A stretch of 64,000 bases of DNA from Microvirga ossetica (GCF_002741015.1 NZ_CP016619.1:372001-436000), one strand, 5' to 3'; positions 51,677 through 60,547 are shown, counted from the first letter of the stretch. Notes: a model not told the origin generated them from the letters alone. Numbers and translations are program-made.

Positions 51677-53098
51677 TTAGGCCTCCGCGCCGAGGGTGCG
51701 CGCTGGGCTGACGGCCGGAGCCGGTGTGATGCCGGCGGTGCGGATCGGGTCGCGCCCGGCTTCGGGCCCGGTCTCACCCGGATGCGGGGCCTTGCCCATG
51801 AGCTTGAGGATATAGCCGGTGCCGGCGCCGAACACGATGAAGTAGACGACGATGAAGGTCAGCAGCGACGCGGCCACGGCCGGGGCTTCAAGGGGAGAGG
51901 CCGACGCTGCGGTCTTGAGCAGACCATAGACGGTGAAGGGCTGCCGTCCGACCTCGGTGGTGACCCAGCCGGCGATCACCGCCACGAATCCCGCAGGGCC
52001 CATGGCCAGTGCCAGCCAGTGCAGCGGGCGCCAGTCGTAGAGTCTGCCACGGAAGCGTGCCCACAGGCCGAGCATGCCCAGCCCCAGCATCGCGAAGCCC
52101 AAACCCACCATGATGCGGAACGACCAGAACACCACCGGCACGTAGGGCCAGTTGGCGCGGTCAACCGTGTCGAGGCCGTTCAGCGGGGCGTCCAGGTCGT
52201 GCTTGAGGATGAGCGAGGACGCCTTCGGGATCTCGATGGCGTTGCGCACCGTGCCGGCCTCCTGGTCAGGAATGCCGAACAGGATTAGGGGCGCGCCATC
52301 CGGGTGGCTCTTGAAGTGCCCCTCCATGGCCATGACCTTGGCAGGCTGATGCTCAAGGGTGTTGAGGCCGTGCATGTCGCCGGCCAGGATCTGGAGCGGG
52401 GCCACGACCGAAATCATGCCCATGGCCATCGAGAACATCACCCGGGCGCCCTTGTTGGTGCGCTCCCGCAGGAGGTGCCAGGCGCCGACGCCGCCGACGA
52501 CGAGGGCCGTGGTGAGATACGCTGCCATCACTGTATGGACGAGACGATAAGGGAAAGACGGGTTGAAGATGATCGCCCACCAATCCTGTGGCACGAACTG
52601 CCCGGCCTCGTTGACGGCGTAGCCGACCGGCGTTTGCATCCAGGAGTTGGCGGACAGGATCCAGAAGGCCGAGATGAAGGTGCCGACGGCGACCGCGAGC
52701 GTCGCGGCGAAGTGCAGCTTCCGACCGACGCGCCCCATGCCGAACAGCATGATGCCGAGGAAGCCCGCCTCCAGGAAGAACGCGGTCATGACCTCGTAGG
52801 CCATCAGCGGCCCAATGATCGGCCCGGCCTTGTCGGAGAACACCGACCAGTTGGTGCCGAACTGGTACGACATGACGATGCCCGAGACCACACCCATGGC
52901 AAAGGCGAGGGCGAAGATCTTGAGCCAGTACTTGAACAGGTTGAGGTAGACCTCGCGCCCGGTCCACAGCCACAGCCCCTCGAGCACGGCGAGGTAGCTC
53001 GCCAGCCCGATCGAGAACGACGGGAAGATGAAGTGGAACGAGACCGTGAACGCGAACTGGAAGCGCGCCAGCAGCAGGGCGTCGAACTGATCAAACAT
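51677..53098 (-). CDS. cydA: Cytochrome bd (CIO-type, short Q-loop) ubiquinol oxidase subunit I
   Basis: The product is 473 aa. The heme-binding His22 (FTVSFHFIFPSFSIG) and the quinol-loop signature GWVTTEVGRQPFTVYGLLKT are clear. The loop region is short, which places it with the cyanide-insensitive oxidases (CioA) rather than Escherichia coli long-loop CydA. It reduces O2 with ubiquinol and generates proton-motive force without pumping, suiting low oxygen or respiratory inhibition. It is separated from the regulator gene by one base, so they are co-transcribed. Confidence 0.97.
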   Translation of the reverse strand: MFDQFDALLLARFQFAFTVSFHFIFPSFSIGLASYLAVLEGLWLWTGREVYLNLFKYWLKIFALAFAMGVVSGIVMSYQFGTNWSVFSDKAGPIIGPLMAYEVMTAFFLEAGFLGIMLFGMGRVGRKLHFAATLAVAVGTFISAFWILSANSWMQTPVGYAVNEAGQFVPQDWWAIIFNPSFPYRLVHTVMAAYLTTALVVGGVGAWHLLRERTNKGARVMFSMAMGMISVVAPLQILAGDMHGLNTLEHQPAKVMAMEGHFKSHPDGAPLILFGIPDQEAGTVRNAIEIPKASSLILKHDLDAPLNGLDTVDRANWPYVPVVFWSFRIMVGLGFAMLGLGMLGLWARFRGRLYDWRPLHWLALAMGPAGFVAVIAGWVTTEVGRQPFTVYGLLKTAASASPLEAPAVAASLLTFIVVYFIVFGAGTGYILKLMGKAPHPGETGPEAGRDPIRTAGITPAPAVSPARTLGAEA

Positions 53099-53099
53099 G

Positions 53100-53684
53100 C
53101 TACTTGTCCTTGGGATCGTCGCGGCGGCTCTTCTTCGAGCCCGGCACGACGAAGAGACGATCCTTCATCTCCAGGATCTTCTGCACCTTCGAGCCTAGCG
53201 TCAGGAGTTGGACGAGGCGCTCGGTGTCGAGCCGCTGCACGTCGGCGTACCAGCCCGTGAGAAGCTCGAAGAGGTCGTGCATCTCGCGCATGCGCTCCTG
53301 GGCATGGCGCTCCTCGGTGCTGGCGGGCTCCTGCATGAGCACCTCGCGCAGGAGGGTCATGGTCGGATCGATCTCCCGCTTCTTGCGCTCCTCAACCAGC
53401 GTGCGGACGATCTGCCAGATGTCGTCGGGCGTGGCGAAGTAGTCGCGCCGGTCACCGGGCTTATGCTGGAGCCGGACCAGGTTCCACGCCTGCAACTCCT
53501 TGAGGCCCATGCTCACGTTGGAGCGGGAGACGCCAAGCCGCTCGACGATGTCCTCGGCATTCAGAGGATCCTTCGAGAGGTAGAGCAGGGCATAGATCTG
53601 GCCGACGGTGCGGTTGATGCCCCATCGGGAGCCCATCTCGCCGAAATGCAGCACGAAGGTCTGGACGAGTGGGGGTAAGTTCAT
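53100..53684 (-). CDS. GbsR/MarR-family transcriptional regulator heading the cyd operon
   Basis: The product is 194 aa. The winged HTH is of GbsR type: WGINRTVGQIYALLYLSKDP, LNAEDIVERLGVSRSNVSMG LKELQAWNLVRLQHKPGDRR. A long helical C-terminal part (ERMREMHDLFELLTGWYADV, LLTLGSKVQKILEMKDRLF) serves dimerisation. The GbsR subfamily usually represses osmoprotectant genes, but its position here argues for control of cydAB-DUF2474. The perfect 12-2-12 palindrome starting ten bases upstream of its ATG is the likely self-operator. Confidence 0.9.
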   Translation of the reverse strand: MNLPPLVQTFVLHFGEMGSRWGINRTVGQIYALLYLSKDPLNAEDIVERLGVSRSNVSMGLKELQAWNLVRLQHKPGDRRDYFATPDDIWQIVRTLVEERKKREIDPTMTLLREVLMQEPASTEERHAQERMREMHDLFELLTGWYADVQRLDTERLVQLLTLGSKVQKILEMKDRLFVVPGSKKSRRDDPKDK

Positions 53685-53693
53685 GCCGATTCC

Positions 53694-53719
53694 GATATTT
53701 CAGAATTTTCTGAAATATC
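53694..53719. promoter_or_regulatory. Perfect palindrome, probable operator of the cyd operon regulator
   Basis: GATATTTCAGAA, two bases, TTCTGAAATATC: a perfect 12-bp inverted repeat directly upstream of the GbsR-type gene start. It probably binds the regulator dimer and blocks transcription of the whole operon. Confidence 0.75.
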
Positions 53720-53728
53720 GGGATTACG

Positions 53729-53742
53729 TTGATCTAAGTCAA
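53729..53742. promoter_or_regulatory. FNR/FixK-like box upstream of the cyd operon
   Basis: TTGATCTAAGTCAA fits the alphaproteobacterial FNR/FixK consensus TTGAT/C-N4-A/GTCAA. It lies about 45 bp upstream of the regulator start, in the right range for activation of a low-oxygen oxidase. Confidence 0.65.
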
Positions 53743-53929
53743 GTCGGCGGGCCTGGCCACATGGAAGAAAGGTGGGTTGGAATGTCTACGAACAGTGCTA
53801 CTTGGACGCAACGCGTAGGTCGGATCACCCGCTGAGAGCCGACCTTCTTGAAGGCCAGGGGGATTCAGATTCTGACCCGAAGGTGCCCGCTGGCTCCAGG
53901 TGTCTTGACCATAAACGTCCAGCACCCGT

Positions 53930-54424
53930 TCAACTCGGTGCGGCGGTTTGTGTCGCCCGATCATGCGAAGGCGTTTCGCCACGTGCAAGGGTGGCCGCTT
54001 GCTCCAGGCTAACGCCGTGGACAAGAGGATCAGCGTGTCGGTGGGCGAGGTGCCATTCCGCCCCATGGCGGCGATAGACCAGGGTTACGCGCAATGCCCA
54101 ATCCTGGGCTGGAAGGCCGCCCACTTCAACATGCGCCCGTTCGATGATCGCGAGTACCACCATGTCGGTGGAACGGTAAGCCTGAACGAGGTCCTGCTGG
54201 AAGGTGCCGTTCTTGAAGAACTGCCCCATCGCCTCGATTCGCTCGGGCGTGTACTCGGTCCCATATGTGGGTGTGCCACCGAACGGAGACATCAACGTGA
54301 AGTCATCGGTGAGGGTGATGAGGTCACGGTACCTCTTGATGTCTCCACGCATCAGTGCCGCGTTTGCGTCTGCACTGCGCTGGATGAGGTCGGTCAGTTC
54401 CGAATCTGTTGGATGCTCCAGCAT
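53930..54424 (-). CDS. SnoaL/NTF2-like protein (DUF4440-type)
   Basis: The product is 164 aa: MLEHPTDSELTDLIQRSADA, LMRGDIKRYRDLITLTDDFT LMSPFGG, ERAHVEVGGLPAQDWALRVT LVYRRHGAEWHLAHRHADPL. This is the cone-shaped NTF2-like fold, often an unknown-substrate isomerase/hydratase or a ligand-binding protein. The start at 54424 follows GGGGAG; the ORF runs upstream to 54607, but those residues are not family-like. The spacer 53743-53929, between the cyd promoter region and this 3' end, holds no gene. Confidence 0.85.
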   Translation of the reverse strand: MLEHPTDSELTDLIQRSADANAALMRGDIKRYRDLITLTDDFTLMSPFGGTPTYGTEYTPERIEAMGQFFKNGTFQQDLVQAYRSTDMVVLAIIERAHVEVGGLPAQDWALRVTLVYRRHGAEWHLAHRHADPLVHGVSLEQAATLARGETPSHDRATQTAAPS

Positions 54425-54857
54425 CACAATGCGCTCCCCAGGGCCCCGGTGGTTGGGTCTAGCAGGCAATGTCCAATCCGGGCTGTGATAAACATCACAC
54501 CGAGAAGGGGGACATCGACGATCAAGCAGTCCTGAGGACAAATCCGTTTCCCTAGTGCCGCCTAGCTGCTCTGGAAGATTGCAGAGTTTTAAGTTCGGTC
54601 CTGTCACTGCTCGGAGTAAGCTGAATGTCTGCTCAAGCGGGGAATACCCGACAATTATGAAAGGTAGGGATTTGCTGGTTTGGCCCTATGCAGACTTTCC
54701 GCTGTTGATCACAAAGTAGGTCCAGTGGGTTGGCGGCAGGATCCCCGCCATTGCTTCCTTGTATGAGCGAACCTTACGGCCACGCTGTCATTGTCATGGT
54801 GAGGACGATTGCTCCTCGGCCCAGCCGGCTTACGGCTCAACACACGAAGGAATGACA
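54425..54857. other. Intergenic stretch, nothing identified
   Basis: About 430 bp between the divergent SnoaL-like and basic-protein genes. Some AT-rich sequence and GAAGGA before 54858 are the only regulatory-looking parts. No repeat or RNA gene recognised. Confidence 0.4.
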
Positions 54858-55490
54858 ATGGCTACGAACAAGAAAGATCATACTTCACAATCCACCAAGA
54901 CCCGGAAGGCGCCGCAGAAGTCCACCTCGCGGTCTGCCAATAAGGAAGCTGGCGCCTCAAAGCGTGCGCAGCCCAAGGCAATGGCTGGTTCCCGGTCCGC
55001 AACCAAGTCCCAGGCTGTTCCCACGAAGCCCCGGTCCTCCGCAGGATCGCGTGCGGCGGCCCGCTCGGCCCCCGGCGCATCGCGTTCACGGTCCACGACT
55101 CAGACCCGCTCAGCATCCCGCTCAGCGGGCGGCATGCTGAACCCAATGGCCTGGCTCTCGACCCTTGAGACAACACTCACCTCTCCGCAAGCGCGCGCTG
55201 TGATGGCGGAGGCCCTTAGGGCGATCGCGAACGTGCTTGATAGGCCGCAGGACCGACAGGGACAGGGCAGTGGAACGCTGCAAGGCCGGGAGGCTGTATC
55301 GGCCGCAGGAAGCCTCGGCGCCGAGATCGTTGCAGCTCCGCTCGAGGTCGCCGCGGCTGCCATCGGAGCCGCAGGGGAGGTCGTGTCGAGCGCACTCAGC
55401 GGTTCGTCAGGCAAGGATCGCGGCAATGGCAATAGCCGGAAGGGCGGTGGACGGTCCTCCGCGCGGAAGACATCATCGGCCAGCGACTAG
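54858..55490 (+). CDS. Lys/Ala/Ser-rich basic protein
   Basis: The product is 210 aa. Residues ~1-95 are a low-complexity, strongly basic tail ([29 protein letters not shown]), like histone-H1-type or AlgP-like nucleoid-associated tails. Residues ~95-190 form an alanine-rich helical region ([47 protein letters not shown]), and the C-terminus is basic again ([15 protein letters not shown]). The start at 54858 has GAAGGA upstream; an ATG at 54852 is possible. It may bind DNA or polyanions, but this is only from composition. Confidence 0.7.
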   Translation: MATNKKDHTSQSTKTRKAPQKSTSRSANKEAGASKRAQPKAMAGSRSATKSQAVPTKPRSSAGSRAAARSAPGASRSRSTTQTRSASRSAGGMLNPMAWLSTLETTLTSPQARAVMAEALRAIANVLDRPQDRQGQGSGTLQGREAVSAAGSLGAEIVAAPLEVAAAAIGAAGEVVSSALSGSSGKDRGNGNSRKGGGRSSARKTSSASD

Positions 55491-55791
55491 CGCATCATGC
55501 GGAACCCCAGGCCTGCATCCGAGTAATGCGGATTCGTTCCTTTGCACCGAGTGATACGCTCGTGACAGTGGCCATCGGCCTCAAGGGCATTCCGCTTCTC
55601 GGTCCGATGGTCCAGCATCTAGGCCCGTGCTGGGCGATGAGTGGGAGATACGGGATGCACCCGCCGCCCGCACAGGGATCGATGATCCGGGTTAGCCTTC
55701 GCTCTCCAATCAGGAAACCTCAATTATATTCGTGAATCTCCTCAGCTTTGCCCTTCGCGCCCGCATGTGTTGACGATGACCACCCCCACGA
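55491..55791. other. Intergenic stretch holding the displaced end of the EamA gene
   Basis: About 300 bp. Its last part (55740-55791) encodes, in the +1 frame on the reverse strand, VIVGVVIVNT, the natural C-terminus of the EamA transporter beyond the frameshift. Otherwise I see nothing. Confidence 0.5.
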
Positions 55792-56679
55792 TCACGGCGG
55801 CCCCCCGGGTAGGGTGGGCACGCCGGGCACCTCGCCGGCTATGACGAACGCGAGGCCCGTCGCGACGGGCGGAACCAGATAGAGAAAGTTAGCTGCCCGG
55901 GCGGCGCCGAAGTGGCCAAGGGCGTAGGTCCACGCGGCGTAGCCCAGGGCCGCCGGAAGTACACCCAGCGCGATCACCGACCAGGCCGTGGCGTGTGACG
56001 CAGCGGCGGATAGGCCATGTAGCGCCTCGGGCAGCCACGGCGCGAGCAGGAGAGCCCCAGCGAGCAGGGTATAGGCGGTGCAGGCCAGGGCCCCGTAACG
56101 GGGAACCAGCGGCCGTTGCAGGATGAAGTAGGTGGCCTGGCAGACGGCGGCCGCGAACACCAGGCTTGCGCCCGCACCGAACGAGACGGCCCCGGGCTGG
56201 CCGGACGCGATGAGCGCGATGCCGGCGAGGCTGACGGCGGTCCCAATCCATCCCCACAGGGTGAACCGCTCGCGCAGCAGCACGGTCGCAAGCACCGCCG
56301 TGATGATGGGGACGGTGTTGCCGATGAAACTCGCGGCGCCGGCCGTGACGGTGCGCTGCCCCGCGTTGAGGAGGGCGTTGTAGAGCGCGATGCCGACCAA
56401 GCCGCAGGCCAGGAAACGGAGCGCATCGGTCCGGGAAGGCCAGGCTGGTCTCTTCCAGGCGAGCCACGCGACCACCAGCAGGCCCGCGACCGCGAAGCGC
56501 GCGGCGGCGAGCGGAAGTGGCGCGAGGTCGCGAAGGGCAATGCGGATCAACGGGAAGGCGGACGCCCAGGCGAGGACGGTGAAGGCGACGGCGGAGCCGG
56601 CACGCACGGCGGAGGGAGATGACGGACCGGACGGAGCCGTCCTGGAGGGGCTCAGAACAAGAGCTGTGCCCAATGACAC
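55792..56679 (-). CDS. EamA/DMT-family transporter with a 3' frameshift
   Basis: The product is 295 aa from a GTG at 56679, with about ten membrane helices in two EamA repeats: AVAFTVLAWASAFPLIRIAL, AARFAVAGLLVVAWLAWKRP, then SFGAGASLVFAAAVCQATYF and LGYAAWTYALGHFGAARAAN. These drug/metabolite transporters export small metabolites. The reading frame ends LPGGPP inside a run of six G/C. One base different there would continue GGAAVIVGVVIVNT, the usual last helix. Either the gene has lost its last helix or there is a sequencing error. The start is uncertain. Confidence 0.82.
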   Translation of the reverse strand: MSLGTALVLSPSRTAPSGPSSPSAVRAGSAVAFTVLAWASAFPLIRIALRDLAPLPLAAARFAVAGLLVVAWLAWKRPAWPSRTDALRFLACGLVGIALYNALLNAGQRTVTAGAASFIGNTVPIITAVLATVLLRERFTLWGWIGTAVSLAGIALIASGQPGAVSFGAGASLVFAAAVCQATYFILQRPLVPRYGALACTAYTLLAGALLLAPWLPEALHGLSAAASHATAWSVIALGVLPAALGYAAWTYALGHFGAARAANFLYLVPPVATGLAFVIAGEVPGVPTLPGGPP

Positions 56680-56797
56680 GTTTAGTGCGAACGCATCGGC
56701 AACCTTCGTGACGCGGCTTAAGGTTTGATCCGCAACGTGAACCCAGATGATACTCGCGTCGATCTGGTACCCGCTTGAAACTGTTGCGCTAACTGCA
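56653..56797 (+). repeat. Dispersed repeat, copy B (~145 bp)
   Basis: Partner of the copy at 42462-42607. This copy lies between the EamA gene start and the 3' end of the IS110 transposase, so its borders may be clipped by IS110. Confidence 0.65.
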
Positions 56798-56815
56798 TTG
56801 ATGCTCCTATAGAGG

Positions 56816-57886
56816 TCAAGAGGTCGAAGGGGCCGTCGTGGGATCCCTTCTGGCTCGGCAGAGATAGCCAAAGATCTCCCGTGCGACAAAGCGCTTGAGA
56901 CAACGAATGATCTCCATCTTGCCTTTACCCTCTGCCGTTCGTCGACGGACATAGTCAAGGGTTGGTGGATGGCTCCGCATCCTGATAATGACGACGCGAT
57001 ATAGAGCCGCGTTAGCCTGACGATGGCCACCGCGGTTGAGACGGTGACGTGAAGTCTTGCCGCTCGAGGCCGGAATGGGACAGGCGCCACACAGTTTGGC
57101 GAAGGCTGCTTCCGAGCGGATGCGCTCGGGATTGTCGCCGACGAGGATCAGCATCTCGGCAGCCGTACCGGTCGACATGCCATGGGCCTCCTTCAGGGTC
57201 GGCGCGCAGGCGGTGGTCAGAGCATCGAGATCGGCATCGTGGCTTTTGATCTCAGCATCGAGCATCAGCCAGCGCCGGGCGAGAGCGCGCAATGTTGCTT
57301 TGGCTGAGGCTGTTGGTGAAGTCATCGCTCCCGGTCTCAGGGCGGCTAAATGGCGGATCAGGGTCATTTTGCCGGTGAGGCCGTCAAGGCTCTCGCGCAA
57401 GGCAGCGGGAGCATTGACGATGATCGTCTTGAGGGTGACCATCGCCTGGGTGCGGCTCTTGACGGCGGTGTCTCGCGCCACCTTGAGATGGCGGATCATT
57501 TCCACGGAGCTGGTGCCCGACTTCGGAGCCGCCCTTGCCTGGCCACTGAGAACGGCGCGGGCCGCGTTCTCAGCGTCAAGCGGGTCATTCTTGCCATGCT
57601 GGTGCCGGATCTGGCGATTGGGGCGGTTGACCTCGATGACATTGTGGCCTCTCTCCTGCAGGAAGCGTGCCAAGCCAGCCCCATAAGAGCCTGTCCCCTC
57701 GATCCCGAAGGCGCGAACGGGACCCAAGGATTGAGCCCAGCTCTCCATCTCGTGATAGCCTCTGCTGCTCACCAGCAGGGTCATTGCCCCAAGGCGGGCT
57801 CCCAGCCCGTTGATGGCGACAGCCGCGTGGGCCTCCTTGTGAGTGTCAATGCCGATGATGATCTCAGCAGGATCAGTCTTGCGCAT
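56816..57886 (-). CDS. IS110-family DEDD transposase
   Basis: The product is 356 aa. The RuvC-like domain starts IIIGIDTHKEAHAAVAINGL and includes KNDPLDAENAARAVL. The C-terminal transposase_20 part has MSTGTAAEMLILVGDNPERI and CGACPIPASSGKTSRHRLNR GGHRQANAALYRVVI with the catalytic Ser. It appears intact, and is of the IS110 proper type, not the IS1111 type at 34 kb. It truncates the nadB gene: the boundary lies near 58040-58090, where CAATCGAACGAAG occurs twice, 48 bases apart. The spacer 57887-58052 is the non-coding end of the IS. Confidence 0.93.
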   Translation of the reverse strand: MRKTDPAEIIIGIDTHKEAHAAVAINGLGARLGAMTLLVSSRGYHEMESWAQSLGPVRAFGIEGTGSYGAGLARFLQERGHNVIEVNRPNRQIRHQHGKNDPLDAENAARAVLSGQARAAPKSGTSSVEMIRHLKVARDTAVKSRTQAMVTLKTIIVNAPAALRESLDGLTGKMTLIRHLAALRPGAMTSPTASAKATLRALARRWLMLDAEIKSHDADLDALTTACAPTLKEAHGMSTGTAAEMLILVGDNPERIRSEAAFAKLCGACPIPASSGKTSRHRLNRGGHRQANAALYRVVIIRMRSHPPTLDYVRRRTAEGKGKMEIIRCLKRFVAREIFGYLCRARRDPTTAPSTS

Positions 57887-58052
57887 TCCTCGTCCTCCGC
57901 AGGTAAGAACCTGACAGGATCCTGCGAGCGGACAGGACTGTGATGGGACGAGACCCTCAAGCTCCTATCAAGTCACGCGACAGCAGACCGTCAGGTGCCG
58001 CCCGGAGGACCGACACGTCAATGCAATGACACGCAGTCAATCGAACGAAGGG

Positions 58053-58397
58053 TCAGGCCTTCCGAGCGGCTCTCACATTCTCACAATCGAACGAAGTCCC
58101 TTGCGCAACAAGCCACTCAATGCAGGAGGGAGCGGCCGCTGCAACACGAGCCGCAACGTCTGGATCGCTGAGACCAGCGCCCGCCAGAAGGGTGTCAGCC
58201 GCGTGCAGGGCAGGGCGGTCATCGTCCCCGAGCGCGGCAGCAATCCCACCTTGCGCCAACGGCGTGGAGGCGTGCTGTCCAAGAGGCGATGCTACAAGCA
58301 GGGTCACGGGCAGTGGCGCCAGGTGCAGGGCGGTCGCCAGCCCCGCAATGCCACCACCCACGACCACGACCCGGTCGCACGGATAGGCTGGTCTCAT
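58053..58397 (-). pseudogene. nadB: L-aspartate oxidase, N-terminal quarter only
   Basis: The 114-aa frame starts MRPAYPCDRVVVVGGGIAGL ATALHLAP, the FAD-binding Rossmann motif, then HASTPLAQGGIAAALGDDDR PALHAADTLLAGAG, both diagnostic of NadB. After AQGTSFD the sequence turns into IS110-side sequence and stops. NadB is normally about 510-540 aa, so the fragment cannot oxidise aspartate. It follows nadA by nine bases, the usual nadA-nadB operon order. Confidence 0.9.
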
Positions 58398-58406
58398 GGC
58401 CGATCC

Positions 58407-59405
58407 TCAGCGCACAGCGAGCATGCGCTCGACCGCCAGTCGCGCTCGACCGGCCACCGCCGGGTCGATCGTGACCTCGTGCTGACGCAACTCGAGCGCC
58501 CGCCGGATCTTGGGCAGAGTGATGCGCTTCATGTGCGGGCACAGGTTGCAGGGCCGCACGAACTCGACTTCCGGATAGAGGGCCGCCACATTGTCGCTCA
58601 TCGAGCATTCGGTGACGAGGGCAACCCGGGCCGGGCGTTTCTCGCCGACGAAGTCGACCATCCCGGCGGTCGATCCGGCAAAGTCCGCCGCCGCCACCAC
58701 CTCCGGCGGCGCCTCGGGATGGGCCAGCACGACCACATCCGGATAGCTCTCGCGCACTTCACGAATGTCCTCCGCGGTAAAGCGCTCGTGCACCTCGCAG
58801 TGGCCGGCCCAGGTGATGATCTCAATTCCAGGCACCTGAGCTGCTGTGTTTTGTGCCAGGAACTCGTCCGGCAGCATGATCACACGATCAACCCCGAGGG
58901 ACTCAATGACCTTCTTGGCGTTGCCTGACGTGCAGCAGATGTCCGATTCCGCCTTTACGGCGGCGGACGTGTTCACGTAAGTGACGACAGGCACGCCCGG
59001 GTAGCGCGACCGCAGCTGGCGCACGTCTTCGGCTGTGATCGACTCGGCGAGGGAGCAGCCGGCTTCCGCATCCGGAATGAGGACTGTCTTGTTCGGATTG
59101 AGGAGTTTGGCGGTCTCCGCCATGAAGTGCACACCGGCGAGCACAATCACGTCGGCATCAGTGTTCACGGCTTCACGGGCCAGGGCGAGGCTGTCACCGA
59201 CGATGTCCGCCACCGTGTGGAAGATCTCCGGCGTCTGATAATTGTGGGCGAGGATGACCGCATTGTGTTCGCGCTTGAGCGCAAGGATCGCCTCGATGTC
59301 ATTGGCAAAGACTGGCCACTCCAAGGCTGGAACATGATGTCTGACCCGCGCGTAGAGGTCGGGCAGGGGCAGGGGCGCAGACACCATCGAAGCAGCAGCG
59401 GGCAT
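58407..59405 (-). CDS. nadA: Quinolinate synthase
   Basis: The product is 332 aa. NadA condenses iminoaspartate with dihydroxyacetone phosphate to quinolinate using a 4Fe-4S cluster. The three cluster cysteines are in [21 protein letters not shown] and [12 protein letters not shown]. Other signatures are [20 protein letters not shown] and [12 protein letters not shown]. The start at 59405 has AGGAGG upstream. It lies downstream of nrtR with NrtR-like operator sites between them. Its iminoaspartate supplier, NadB, is broken in this operon. Confidence 0.97.
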   Translation of the reverse strand: MPAAASMVSAPLPLPDLYARVRHHVPALEWPVFANDIEAILALKREHNAVILAHNYQTPEIFHTVADIVGDSLALAREAVNTDADVIVLAGVHFMAETAKLLNPNKTVLIPDAEAGCSLAESITAEDVRQLRSRYPGVPVVTYVNTSAAVKAESDICCTSGNAKKVIESLGVDRVIMLPDEFLAQNTAAQVPGIEIITWAGHCEVHERFTAEDIREVRESYPDVVVLAHPEAPPEVVAAADFAGSTAGMVDFVGEKRPARVALVTECSMSDNVAALYPEVEFVRPCNLCPHMKRITLPKIRRALELRQHEVTIDPAVAGRARLAVERMLAVR

Positions 59406-59416
59406 TGTGACCTCCT

Positions 59417-59433
59417 ATGCTCAACCAGAGCAT
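59417..59433. promoter_or_regulatory. NrtR-like operator 1 (nadA proximal)
   Basis: ATGCTC-AACCA-GAGCAT, a perfect inverted repeat 12 bp upstream of nadA. It shares its pattern with the sites at 59449 and 59510. Confidence 0.65.
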
Positions 59434-59448
59434 TAATAAGTCATACTT

Positions 59449-59465
59449 ATACTCAATCAGAGCAT
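59449..59465. promoter_or_regulatory. NrtR-like operator 2
   Basis: ATACTC-AATCA-GAGCAT, one mismatch from the perfect site at 59417 and in phase with it at a 32-bp centre spacing (about three helical turns). Confidence 0.6.
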
Positions 59466-59475
59466 TTACGGAGCA

Positions 59476-59500
59476 TAAGAAAGCCGGCTACGTAGCCGGC
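59476..59500 (-). terminator. Rho-independent terminator after nrtR
   Basis: GCCGGCTACGTAGCCGGC is a perfect 18-bp palindrome. On the minus strand it is followed by TTTCTTATG. It should separate the nrtR transcript from nadA. Confidence 0.75.
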
Positions 59501-59509
59501 GTATCTCTT

Positions 59510-59526
59510 ATGCTAGACACGAGTAT
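59510..59526. promoter_or_regulatory. NrtR-like operator 3
   Basis: ATGCTA-GACAC-GAGTAT, a slightly degenerate copy of the same pattern, located between the nrtR stop and the terminator. Confidence 0.5.
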
Positions 59527-59563
59527 AAGTTCATGTCAACTTATAATCCGCTCCAACAGTGAT

Positions 59564-60547
59564 TCACCTTAAGCGGGGCAGTCGCACACCCGGGGCCGGT
59601 CGCTCGACCAGCACCTCGCGCCGAAAGCGCACGAGACGAGCTGGGCGCCCGCCTGTTTCGGTTGCGACCTCCCCAGTCTCCTCCACCAGCCCTTGCATCT
59701 CCACCAGGCGGCGGAAGTTCTGCTTGTGGAGGCGCACCCCTGACAGAGCCTCCACTGTCCTCTGCAGGTCGAGCAGGGTGAAAGAGGCAGGCATCAGCTC
59801 GAAGATCACCGGCCGGTACTTGATCTTGCCGCGCAGGCGACCAATGGCCGTCGCCAAGATGCGCCGGTGATCCAGGGCCATCGGCTGACCGGGCGCGAAC
59901 CGCACTTTCGAGACGGGCGGCTGTGCGTCTCGCAGAGCCTCCGGTAACAGACCAGCCTCAAACAGCAGTTCGTAGCGCTCCAGCACGCGGTCGTCGGTCC
60001 AAGTCCCGGATGCGAAGCCAAATGTGAGCTCGATCCGCTCCTCACGAAAGGTCCTGAGAGGTTTCCCACCCATACGGGCCCAGGCCTTTAAGGCCGGCTC
60101 GATGACCCTGAGCGCCGGTGGGCGGTCCTCGCGCCAGTCCTCCCACGGAAGATAGCCGTACCAGTTCTGCCAGGCGGCATGCGCCAGTCCGGCCGGGCGA
60201 GCCTCGCGGACAAGAGCCAGGTAGGCGATCGACAAGGCATGCCCCGCCCCCGGTTCAGCGGCCTCGGCGCGGTCGCGATCGCCAAAGGTGTAGAGCTGCT
60301 CGACATAGCCCAAGGTCAGCTGGGTCTGTTCGGCGACCCAAGTCCGCAGCCCCATCTCAAGCGTGCGATGTTGCGACTGCAAGGGACCTGAGGGAAGGCC
60401 GTCAGGATGCTGCGGAGTCGCCCGGACTGTGAGGACCCGCGGCTCATCCGGCGTGGCTGCCATGATGACGGCACTGAGGTCCACAGTTGGGGCAACATGA
60501 GGCTGCTTGAAGGTCTTAGGGCGCCGGGAGGATGTGGCAGATGGCAT
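59564..60547 (-). CDS. nrtR: NrtR, Nudix-related transcriptional regulator of NAD synthesis
   Basis: The product is 327 aa. The N-terminal half is a Nudix-like domain without an active Nudix box (VDLSAVIMAATPDEPRVLTV; LRTWVAEQTQLTLGYVEQLY TFGDRDR). The C-terminal ~100 residues are a winged helix (FELMPASFTLLDLQRTVEAL SGVRLHKQNFRRLVEMQGLV EETG). This is the NrtR architecture: an ADP-ribose-type ligand is sensed and nad genes are repressed. Its position upstream of nadA and the palindromic sites between them fit. Confidence 0.9.
   Translation of the reverse strand: MPSATSSRRPKTFKQPHVAPTVDLSAVIMAATPDEPRVLTVRATPQHPDGLPSGPLQSQHRTLEMGLRTWVAEQTQLTLGYVEQLYTFGDRDRAEAAEPGAGHALSIAYLALVREARPAGLAHAAWQNWYGYLPWEDWREDRPPALRVIEPALKAWARMGGKPLRTFREERIELTFGFASGTWTDDRVLERYELLFEAGLLPEALRDAQPPVSKVRFAPGQPMALDHRRILATAIGRLRGKIKYRPVIFELMPASFTLLDLQRTVEALSGVRLHKQNFRRLVEMQGLVEETGEVATETGGRPARLVRFRREVLVERPAPGVRLPRLR

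Noticed and set aside
52304..53260. 318-codon plus-strand ORF rich in His, Glu and Arg
   Set aside because: It is antisense to cydA. The composition is typical of a shadow frame.
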